Positions 1 to 4,941 of a stretch of 5,861 bases of DNA are shown one piece after another. A program made the position numbers and the translations under genes. The first letter of the stretch is position 1. Every line of letters starts with the position of its first letter. Origin of the DNA: Kiritimatiellales bacterium (GTDB lineage Bacteria > Verrucomicrobiota > Kiritimatiellia > Kiritimatiellales > Pontiellaceae). The stretch is from NCBI GenBank assembly GCA_021734595.1, contig JAIPIO010000243.1, positions 1 through 5,861 on the forward strand. Direction: 5' to 3'. The notes under the pieces are model-generated. The model searched no databases and was not told where the DNA came from. It was given only the letters and a program-made list of their open reading frames with translations.

Positions 1-391
1 CCAGTTTCGGCGGCAGCCGCTCCAGCCCCGTTTCCAATGCCTGGAAATCCGGATCCGTTGCGGTTTTTTCTATTTCCGCCTGCTGTAGATGTTTCTCCTC
101 CGCCCTTCGGCGGTTCATCCGCTTCCGGAACAGGGTCTTGGTCTGATTGGCGCAGATACGCAAGATCCAGGGACGGAACAGGTAGTCCGGATTGTACTGT
201 TCCAGCTTGCCGTATGCCCGAATGAATGCCTCCTGCGCCATATCCGCTGCATCCTCCCTGTTGCGGGTCATGCTCACGGCCAGTCCGAAAACCGAATCCT
301 GATGCCGCCGGACCAACTCGGCATAAGCGCTCTGTCTCCCTGCCAGGCACGCCGATACCAGTTCCGGATCTGTCCGTTCATCATTGCCCAT
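1..391 (-). CDS. ECF-type RNA polymerase sigma factor, N-terminal part (cut by left edge)
   Basis: Sigma-70 family factor of the extracytoplasmic-function type, which directs RNA polymerase to a particular promoter set. About 130 residues are visible, reading right to left from ATG at 391; the C-terminus lies beyond base 1. Residues about 10-95 form region 2. The segment 46-60 (REDAADMAQEAFIRAY) is the classic core-binding 2.2 motif, and FRPWILRICANQT (72-84) is the 2.3/2.4 promoter-melting and -10 recognition helix. A charged linker (about 89-112) leads into the start of region 4 (LERLPPKL) at the edge. The ATG at 391 has no strong Shine-Dalgarno sequence; an in-frame GTG 15 bases upstream, preceded by GACGGAAA, is an alternative start. 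The gene lies 76 bases downstream of dnaG on the same strand. The target promoters and any anti-sigma factor cannot be seen. The family call is firm, the subgroup unknown. Confidence 0.9.
   Translation of the reverse strand, partial: MGNDERTDPELVSACLAGRQSAYAELVRRHQDSVFGLAVSMTRNREDAADMAQEAFIRAYGKLEQYNPDYLFRPWILRICANQTKTLFRKRMNRRRAEEKHLQQAEIEKTATDPDFQALETGLERLPPKL
31..47. repeat. Family A palindrome copy inside the sigma-factor gene
   Basis: TTTCCA-ATGCC-TGGAAA has perfect 6-bp arms and a 5-base spacer. It matches the intergenic copies elsewhere in the window. Here it is read in frame on the minus strand as part of D115-F-Q-A-L-E-T121, in the linker before sigma region 4. FQALE-like sequence is also ordinary for this linker, so the match could be chance. 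Confidence 0.5.
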
Positions 392-448
392 TTTAGTACA
401 GTACACTTTCCGTCTTTGTTTCGTCACATTTCATGTTTTCAATTGAAT

Positions 449-465
449 CTTCCAATGTCTGGACC
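449..465. repeat. Family A palindrome, degenerate single copy
   Basis: CTTCCA-ATGTC-TGGACC keeps the TTCCA...TGGA core of the 17-bp family with mismatches at both ends. It sits in the 76-base gap between the dnaG stop (468) and the sigma-factor start (391), three bases past the dnaG stop codon in the direction of transcription. A separate perfect 10-bp palindrome, TTCAATTGAA, lies at 438-447. There is no T-run typical of an intrinsic terminator, so transcription may continue from dnaG into the sigma gene. Confidence 0.5.
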
Positions 466-467
466 CA

Positions 468-2303
468 TTAAAACCCGTCTGCGGGCGGCTCGGCCAGGGT
501 CTCAACCAGCGGCAGTGCATGCGTCCAGCCCTTCTTTAAAACCGAAATGTCATGCTTTAGGCGGGTGCCTTCCCTAAACCGCTCCTCGGCGGCAAGGGCG
601 GCATCCTGCCCGAGCGCGGCGGCTTTTCGCTCCAGCGTCTTCCGCCACAGCAGCAGGATGTATTGCTGCGCCAGCTCGACCGACGTCGTTTCCTCGTCGA
701 TTTTCCGGCACTCTTCCATCCGCACCTTGATGATCACCCGCTGGGTCTCCTCGTCAAAGTCGTGCAGCTGCTCGGTCAGCACATCGGGTTCATCCAGCAT
801 CAGCTGATCCACCAGATGGCGGCAGACCGGGTCAACCAGGCAATGGAGCGGCAAATGGTCATGCACCAGCGGCTTGACCTCCGGATAGTAATGGACCAGC
901 AGCTCCAGCAGGCTGGTCTCCTCTTTCGGGTGGTTTTTCGGAACGTGCGGCGGCTTCACCGGCTCCTCGGTACGGCGCGGTGCCGGCGTCCGGGTCTGCT
1001 GCTTCGACCGTCGCATATCCTGCCCCAGCGCCTGAATCGAAATCCCCAGCCGCTCCGCCGCGCGCTGCAGCATCTGGTCGCGCCGCGCCGCGCTTTGGCA
1101 GTGGTTTATCAGCGCCAGCGTCTCCTTCACCACCCGCATCTTGCCGGCGTCTGAATCCATATTCTCCTCGCCACCGCGCCGGTCGATCAAATAGTCGAGC
1201 GCCGACTGCGCCTCCGCCACCAGTTGGCGGAAAATCTCCGTTCCCTGCGTTCTGATCAGCGAATCCGGATCTTCCTTCTCCGGCAGGGTGACCACGCGTA
1301 CGCTCAACTCGGTGGAAAGAAAGATGGCCGAGGAGGCCAGCGCCGCCTTCACGCCCGCCGCATCAGCATCCAGCACCAGTACAATTTCATCGGCATAGCG
1401 CTTCAGCAGCCGCGCATGGTTTTCCGTCAGCGCCGTCCCTTGCGACGCCACTACATTCCTGATTCCCGCCTCGTGGCAGCGGATGGCGTCGATCTGCCCC
1501 TCCACCACGATCGCGGTGCGGGCCTCGACAATATCCTTGCGCGCCTTGTCGAAGGCGAATAGCACGCGGTTTTTCTTAAACAGTAGCGTTTCGGGGCTGT
1601 TGACATATTTCGCGCCCTTCTCCGCCGCATTCATGATCCGTCCGCTGAAGCCGATCACCCGGCCCATCTGGTCGCAGATCGAAAACATTACGCGATTGCG
1701 GAAACGGTCGTAGTGGCTTTTTTTGCCGTTGCGGTCCGAGGGCACCACCAGTCCGGCGGCCTCAAGTTGTTCAGCCTTGTATCCCTTTTCCAGCGCCTTG
1801 TTCATCAGCCCGTCCCACTCGTTCGGGGCGAAGCCCACCAGAAACTCCTTCAGGATTTCCGGCGGCAGCTCGCGCTCCTCGAGGTAGCGCCGCGCCTCTG
1901 CGCCTTCGGGGCTGTCCATCAGCATGCGGTGGTAGAACATCGCCGCATCCTGATGGATCTTGTAAAGCACATCCTTCTCGTTCTTGTTTTCCGTCGCGCC
2001 GCCCTCGTAGCGCAGCTCGATGCCCGCGCGGTCCGCCAGAATCTTCACCGCCGTCACAAAGTCGACTTTCTCGTATTCCATCACGAACTTGAACACGTCG
2101 CCGCCCGCCTGGCACCCGAAGCAGTGGAAGATCTGCATCTTGTCGTTGACCGTGAACGACGGCGTCTTTTCCTGATGGAACGGGCAGTTGCACTTGAAGG
2201 TGGAACCCATGCGCTTGAGCGTCGGGAGATAGGAGCCGACCACGTCCACAATGTTGCATTGGAACCGGATCTCTTCGATCTGATCTTTCGGAATCGTCGC
2301 CAT
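468..2303 (-). CDS. dnaG: DNA primase DnaG
   Basis: Synthesises RNA primers at the replication fork, working with the replicative helicase. The 611 residues are a normal length for the family. The N-terminal CHC2 zinc finger has C40, H43, C61 and C64 as ligands. The RNA-polymerase core follows, with YDRFRNRVMFSI (198-209) and GFSGR (218-222). The TOPRIM domain (about 262-345) carries the metal and catalytic residues E268 in VVEGQID and D312/D314 in DADAAG, followed by DPDSL (345-349). A proline- and charge-rich linker (about 433-462) leads to a divergent C-terminal domain (463-611) beginning ETSLLELLVHYYPE, which is expected to bind DnaB. The small TOPRIM differences from E. coli (EGQID for EGYMD, DADAAG for DGDRAG) leave the catalytic acids intact. 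The start ATG at 2303 has a weak AGGTGG about 12 bases upstream. It is divergent from the HAD gene and upstream of the ECF sigma gene. Confidence 0.97.
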   Translation of the reverse strand: MATIPKDQIEEIRFQCNIVDVVGSYLPTLKRMGSTFKCNCPFHQEKTPSFTVNDKMQIFHCFGCQAGGDVFKFVMEYEKVDFVTAVKILADRAGIELRYEGGATENKNEKDVLYKIHQDAAMFYHRMLMDSPEGAEARRYLEERELPPEILKEFLVGFAPNEWDGLMNKALEKGYKAEQLEAAGLVVPSDRNGKKSHYDRFRNRVMFSICDQMGRVIGFSGRIMNAAEKGAKYVNSPETLLFKKNRVLFAFDKARKDIVEARTAIVVEGQIDAIRCHEAGIRNVVASQGTALTENHARLLKRYADEIVLVLDADAAGVKAALASSAIFLSTELSVRVVTLPEKEDPDSLIRTQGTEIFRQLVAEAQSALDYLIDRRGGEENMDSDAGKMRVVKETLALINHCQSAARRDQMLQRAAERLGISIQALGQDMRRSKQQTRTPAPRRTEEPVKPPHVPKNHPKEETSLLELLVHYYPEVKPLVHDHLPLHCLVDPVCRHLVDQLMLDEPDVLTEQLHDFDEETQRVIIKVRMEECRKIDEETTSVELAQQYILLLWRKTLERKAAALGQDAALAAEERFREGTRLKHDISVLKKGWTHALPLVETLAEPPADGF

Positions 2304-2340
2304 GGTGCAGATATACCACCTGCCCGCCCTCGACGCAACA

Positions 2341-2378
2341 TTTCCAGGCGTTGGAAACGGTTTTCCAGTGAGTGGATG
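2341..2378. repeat. Family A palindrome pair (inverted orientation)
   Basis: Two 17-bp units lie at 2341-2357 (TTTCCA-GGCGT-TGGAAA, perfect arms) and 2362-2378 (TTTCCA-GTGAG-TGGATG, right arm decayed). Their starts are 21 bp apart with a 4-base gap. Judged by the spacer, where most copies read A-N-G-N-Y on one strand, the first unit points to the minus strand and the second to the plus strand. The pair lies in the divergent dnaG/HAD intergenic region, 38 bases upstream of the dnaG start. Confidence 0.7.
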
Positions 2379-2413
2379 TTTTCTCGACAGGATTTACGGG
2401 AGAGACAGGATGC

Positions 2414-2452
2414 TTTCCAATGGTTGGAAGTTTATTTCCAACGTCTGGGAAA
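2414..2452. repeat. Family A palindrome pair (direct orientation)
   Basis: Unit one at 2414-2430 is TTTCCA-ATGGT-TGGAAG, with TTCCAA/TTGGAA arms around a 3-base centre. Unit two starts at 2435 as TTTCCA-ACGTC-TGGGAAA, with one extra G in its right arm. The starts are again exactly 21 bp apart. The pair ends 28 bases before the GAGG ribosome-binding site of the HAD gene, so it lies in or beside the promoter or leader of that gene. Confidence 0.7.
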
Positions 2453-2480
2453 TCGGGCAGTATCCCCAACAATCGATATT

Positions 2481-2484
2481 GAGG
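2481..2484 (+). promoter_or_regulatory. Ribosome-binding site that fixes the HAD start
   Basis: GAGG lies six bases before ATG 2491. It supports this start over in-frame codons further upstream, whose reading would run through the palindromic repeats and would put 63 extra residues ahead of the HAD nucleophile motif. Confidence 0.75.
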
Positions 2485-2490
2485 AATAGT

Positions 2491-3126
2491 ATGTATAAAT
2501 ACCTCCTATGGGATCATGACGGGGTAATCGTTGATACGGAAAAGTGGTATTTCCGCGCCAATCGGGATGTGCTCGCATCGCTGGGATTTGAGCTGACGCA
2601 GGAAATGTACCTCGCGCTTTCGACCGAAGGAGGATCATGCTGGGATTTCGCTCGCGAACACGGTCTGACCAACGAGGACGTTCGGAACGGGCGGATGCGG
2701 CGGAACGAGTTGTATAAATTGTTCTTGGCAAACAAGCCGATTGATATTCCAGGTGCCGAGGAGGTTATCCGCTCCCTGTCGCAGAATTATCGCATGGCCA
2801 TCGTTACCACCAGTGCGAAAGATGATTTTAAACTGATCCACGCCAACCGGACGATCACGTCGCACTTTGAGTTTATTCTCGCGCTCGGCGACTACCCCAG
2901 AACCAAGCCCTACCCCGACCCCTACCTCGCCGCACTGGATCGGTTTAACGCCTCGCCGGTGGAAGCATTGGTAATTGAAGATTCCGCCCGGGGATTGAAG
3001 GCGGCTAACGCCGCAGGCATCGACTGCATCATCGTCCATAACGAGTTTACCCACACTCAGGATTTCAGCACCGCCAAGGCCGTCATAAATAGCCTGCAGG
3101 AACTTCCGGCCCTGTTGGCCGGTTGA
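2491..3126 (+). CDS. HAD-superfamily hydrolase (phosphatase/beta-phosphoglucomutase-like)
   Basis: Cytoplasmic haloacid-dehalogenase-fold protein of 211 residues, with the usual length and layout of subfamily IA enzymes that dephosphorylate or isomerise small phosphate esters. Motif I is D8-H9-D10-G11-V-I-V-D-T-E, with D8 as the expected nucleophile and D10 as general acid. A helical cap domain spans about 16-85. Motif II is T106-T107-S108, motif III is K139 in RTKPYPDPYL, and motif IV is E163-D164 in VIEDSARGLKAANAAGI. All catalytic positions are present. Tryptophan at position 7, where phenylalanine is common (WDHDG for FDFDG), is a mild oddity. The substrate cannot be read from the sequence. 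The gene stands alone on the plus strand between repeat-rich gaps, so context does not help. Confidence 0.92.
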   Translation: MYKYLLWDHDGVIVDTEKWYFRANRDVLASLGFELTQEMYLALSTEGGSCWDFAREHGLTNEDVRNGRMRRNELYKLFLANKPIDIPGAEEVIRSLSQNYRMAIVTTSAKDDFKLIHANRTITSHFEFILALGDYPRTKPYPDPYLAALDRFNASPVEALVIEDSARGLKAANAAGIDCIIVHNEFTHTQDFSTAKAVINSLQELPALLAG

Positions 3127-3139
3127 TCCGGTACGGTTT

Positions 3140-3230
3140 GGTAGGGACGGCTGTCCCCCGTGAGAGGGGCGTTGCCCCCAACGGGGGCTCACGCCCAGCC
3201 GTCCGCGGTCGAGGTGGAACTCGACCCTCC
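3140..3230. repeat. Family B two-hairpin element, intergenic copy with extra inner fold
   Basis: A 91-bp GC-rich element starts with GGTAGGG and ends with CCCTCC. Outer arms GGACGGCTG (3145-3153) and CAGCCGTCC (3196-3204) pair perfectly. Inside them CGTGAG (3159-3164) pairs with CTCACG (3188-3193), around alternative hairpins such as GCCCCC-AAC-GGGGGC (3174-3188). A second stem, GGTCGAG/CTCGACC (3207-3213 and 3220-3226), has a 6-base loop. Compared with the copy at 4845-4898 it carries 39 extra bases (3158-3196) in the loop of the first hairpin. It begins 13 bases after the HAD stop codon. No T-run follows, so it is not a standard intrinsic terminator, although it could still stall polymerase or protect the 3' end of the transcript. 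Confidence 0.8.
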
Positions 3231-3330
3231 ATCATCGCTTCCCGCCCATCTGCATACGCCCTCTTTGGCAGGACTTTTCTTTCCATGTAATCTTGATTCG
3301 TATATTCTGTTCCGGAGTCAAAGGCAACCC

Positions 3331-3693
3331 ATGACAGATAACCTATCAAAAGTGCCGGGGCCAAGCGGAAACCCCGAGGCGAAGCAATCCCGGTCCGGCA
3401 AGCCGCGCTGGCCGCTTTCCGTGCGTATATCGCTGTGGTCCTTGCTCGCAGCCATTGGCTTTTTCCTTGTTAGCATGGTGGTTATGCTGGCCGGCCTGCG
3501 CAGCGGCTGGCTGGTCGACGTGGCCGACACACATGCGATGATCGGCGGAATCTGCATGCTGCTGGCCGTAGTATCCTGCCTGACATGCATCATCAGCGGC
3601 CTGGTGGCAATGGCAAAAAAACACCCGGTTGTTTTGTGGTGGCTGATTCCCCTGCTCACCGCAATCGGTCTGTTTATCCGCCGGATCCTTTGA
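3331..3693 (+). CDS. Small membrane protein of unknown function, three predicted helices
   Basis: A protein of 120 residues that I do not recognise. Residues 1-32 are polar and basic (GKPRWPLSVR) and probably cytoplasmic. Three hydrophobic segments follow, at about 33-56 (SLWSLLAAIGFFLVSMVVML), 70-95 (MIGGICMLLAVVSCLTCIIS) and 100-116 (VVLWWLIPLLTAIGLFI). Basic residues end the chain (RRIL) and flank the second segment (KKHP). No catalytic or transport motif is visible. The ATG at 3331 has AAAGG six bases upstream, and in-frame readings further upstream only translate the family B repeat. A possible weak promoter, TTGGCA (3265-3270) with TAATCT (3288-3293) at 17-base spacing, precedes it. It converges with the isomerase gene. 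Confidence 0.75.
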   Translation: MTDNLSKVPGPSGNPEAKQSRSGKPRWPLSVRISLWSLLAAIGFFLVSMVVMLAGLRSGWLVDVADTHAMIGGICMLLAVVSCLTCIISGLVAMAKKHPVVLWWLIPLLTAIGLFIRRIL

Positions 3694-3716
3694 TGCGGCG
3701 GCTCGGCCGGCATATT

Positions 3717-3752
3717 TTTCCAGACTTTGGAAACAAATTTCAATGGTTGGAG
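3717..3752. repeat. Family A palindrome pair (inverted orientation)
   Basis: Unit one at 3717-3733 is TTTCCA-GACTT-TGGAAA with perfect arms. Unit two starts at 3738 as TTTCAATGGTTGGAG, which equals the copy at 2414 with one C and one A lost. The two starts are 21 bp apart, as in the other two pairs. It lies 23 bases past the stop codon of the membrane-protein gene, in the convergent gap. Confidence 0.65.
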
Positions 3753-3781
3753 CTTCTTGCAAAACCAAAGTTGAGAAGTGC

Positions 3782-3795
3782 TAAAACCTGTTTTA
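3782..3795. repeat. Short perfect inverted repeat
   Basis: TAAAAC-CT-GTTTTA has 6-bp arms around two bases, in the AT-rich convergent gap. It may be a minor part of the terminator region. The small loop makes it a poor RNA hairpin. Confidence 0.3.
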
Positions 3796-3807
3796 TGGAA
3801 TATGAGG

Positions 3808-3839
3808 TTTGTCCCACACATCTATATGTGTGGAACAAA
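3808..3839. terminator. Strong hairpin between convergent genes, possible bidirectional terminator
   Basis: Arms 3808-3821 and 3826-3839 pair over 14 positions with a single C-A mismatch (3813/3834) and a 4-base loop CTAT. It lies between the membrane-protein stop (3693) and the isomerase stop (3926), where a shared terminator is expected. No T-run follows directly on either strand; the nearest on the plus strand is TTTTT at 3857-3861. Its role as a terminator is therefore inferred from position and stem strength only. Confidence 0.45.
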
Positions 3840-3925
3840 TGTGGAGACAAATTCAATTTTTGTTGAACCATTCTTGATGCATTTTGCAAAAAACTCACAA
3901 TGGCTCCTGGAAGCATTTTAGAGAA

Positions 3926-4927
3926 CTACCCAAACGCAATATTGTTTTCCCGGCCGACGGAGCGGATGTAGTCGGCGGCGGCTTTGTATTCCTCGGCGGT
4001 TTTGAGGTGTTCGAGCATCAGGGGGATGTCCCTGAGTTTCCGCAGTTCCTGTAGATACGTTTTGTAGTCGAGGGTGCCGAGGCCGGGCTGGACCTCCTGT
4101 AGGTGTACCGGGTAGCCCTCCTGCAATGCGATATCCTTGCCGTGGCAGCTTTTGATTCTCGGACCCAGCTCCTTGAAGAACCGCCGGATGAGCTGTCCGT
4201 TGTTATAATACCGCCAGTGGCTGGTTATAAGGTTTACCGGATCAAGGTGGACCGCGAAACGCTCGCGGTCGATCGCCTTGATCAGCCGCTGATAGGAATC
4301 TATGGAATCAGGATATACCGATGGCATGCATTCCAGGCAAAAGAAGGTGCGGGTCGGTTTCACCTCGTCGATAATCCGCCGCGTGGTCTCGACGATCATT
4401 TCGAAGGTTTCCTCGGTCAGGTCGTCGGCATGCGGTCCTTTGTTTTCCGCCCGCGATCCGGCAATGTTGACGCAGCAGTTTGCGCCGATGCGATCGGCCA
4501 GATCGAGTCCTGCCAGACATTTATAGATCGCCTTGTCGCGTATCTCCTGATTGGGGCTGAGCGGATTGCTCCAAGCGCCGACCTCGGCAATGATGATATT
4601 GTTTTTCCGCGCCGTGTCGGCATAGGCGTCAATTTCATCCTGGCCGGCTCCCGGCTTGAGCGGGCAGTATGCAGCAGAGTAGCCCAGCGCCTTCACTGAA
4701 GCGACCCATGCCGCGGGACTCTTCACCTTCCCGAAGATTTTTCCGCCCAGCCGGACCGGATGGCCTTGCGCTTCGGCCCGTACTGAACCGATTGCCGCTC
4801 CACAAGCCAGCGATCCCTGCAAAAACCTCCGACGTGAATTAAAAGGTAGGGCGTGCTCTCCGAGCGCGCCGCGGACGGCTGGGACAGCCGTCCCTACCTC
4901 AAATATTTCCTCAACCGTAGCATTCAT
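3926..4927 (-). CDS. Tat-exported sugar phosphate isomerase/epimerase-like TIM-barrel protein
   Basis: A 333-residue protein of the xylose-isomerase-like/AP-endonuclease-2 TIM-barrel family, which binds a divalent metal and isomerises or epimerises sugars. Probable metal ligands are E199 (LECMP), D229 (HLDPVN), H262 (SCHGKD) and E306 (LMLEHL), with PGLGTLDY (281-288) also typical. A twin-arginine signal peptide is visible: SRRRFLQGS (31-39), then a hydrophobic stretch ending near VRAEA (49-53), so the folded protein is probably exported. The stretch ahead of the RR is unusually long at about 31 residues because residues 11-28, including GTAVPAVRG, are encoded by a repeat element. I chose ATG 4927 because AAAGGAG lies just upstream. 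A GTG at 4945 overlapping the previous stop is the alternative. It is the second gene of a likely operon, 14 bases after the sialidase-like gene. The sugar substrate is unknown. Confidence 0.85.
   Translation of the reverse strand: MNATVEEIFEVGTAVPAVRGALGEHALPFNSRRRFLQGSLACGAAIGSVRAEAQGHPVRLGGKIFGKVKSPAAWVASVKALGYSAAYCPLKPGAGQDEIDAYADTARKNNIIIAEVGAWSNPLSPNQEIRDKAIYKCLAGLDLADRIGANCCVNIAGSRAENKGPHADDLTEETFEMIVETTRRIIDEVKPTRTFFCLECMPSVYPDSIDSYQRLIKAIDRERFAVHLDPVNLITSHWRYYNNGQLIRRFFKELGPRIKSCHGKDIALQEGYPVHLQEVQPGLGTLDYKTYLQELRKLRDIPLMLEHLKTAEEYKAAADYIRSVGRENNIAFG
4845..4898. repeat. Family B two-hairpin element inside a coding sequence
   Basis: A 54-bp element bounded by exact 7-bp inverted ends, GGTAGGG (4845-4851) and CCCTACC (4892-4898). 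It contains a 7-bp stem with one G-T pair (4852-4858 with 4862-4868, loop TCC) and a perfect 9-bp stem, GGACGGCTG/CAGCCGTCC (4873-4881 with 4885-4893, loop GGA). The 30 bases at 4869-4898 match, in reverse complement, the two ends of the first hairpin of the element at 3140-3230 with its 39-base interior missing. Being 54 bases long it keeps the reading frame and encodes V11 to P28 of the Tat protein. Confidence 0.85.
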
Positions 4928-4933
4928 TTTAAT

Positions 4934-4940
4934 CTCCTTT
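4934..4940 (-). promoter_or_regulatory. Ribosome-binding site that decides the isomerase start
   Basis: AAAGGAG on the minus strand lies six bases before ATG 4927 and just past the stop codon of the preceding gene. It favours 4927 over the GTG at 4945, whose GTGA overlaps that stop. The closeness suggests translational coupling of the two genes. Confidence 0.75.
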
Positions 4941-4941
4941 G

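Noticed and set aside
2341..2452. Palindrome series as a CRISPR array
   Set aside because: The units are 17 bp, imperfect and separated by 4 bases within pairs, with no spacer-length unique sequence of regular size.
1771..2472. Long minus-strand open frame of 233 residues over dnaG and its upstream gap
   Set aside because: It overlaps dnaG in another frame. Its protein is rich in R, G and P with no domain, as expected of a shadow in GC-rich DNA.
1713..2489. Long plus-strand open frame of 258 residues antisense to dnaG
   Set aside because: It is antisense to a clear, complete primase, has no recognisable motif and runs into the repeat region. Treated as a shadow.
2302..2490. A 63-residue N-terminal extension of the HAD protein in the same open frame
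   Set aside because: It translates the palindromic repeats, has no good ribosome-binding site, and would precede the nucleophile motif that normally lies at the very N-terminus. GAGG before ATG 2491 marks the start.
3265..3293. TTGGCA-N17-TAATCT as the promoter of the small membrane-protein gene
   Set aside because: Spacing is right, but the -10 box matches the consensus at only about half of its positions. Mentioned with the gene and not listed separately.
3160..3330. A longer form of the membrane protein starting within the family B element
   Set aside because: The extra 57 residues are only the repeat and gap read in frame, ending in a run with no domain character. ATG 3331 has AAAGG at good spacing.
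3678..3701. CCGCCG/CGGCGG stem across the membrane-protein stop codon as a terminator
   Set aside because: It has only 6-bp arms around a 12-base loop that contains the stop codon, and no T-run directly after it. Too weak to list as a feature.
4103..4699. Plus-strand open frame of 198 residues antisense to the isomerase gene
   Set aside because: No motif or ribosome-binding site. The minus-strand frame has conserved TIM-barrel motifs.
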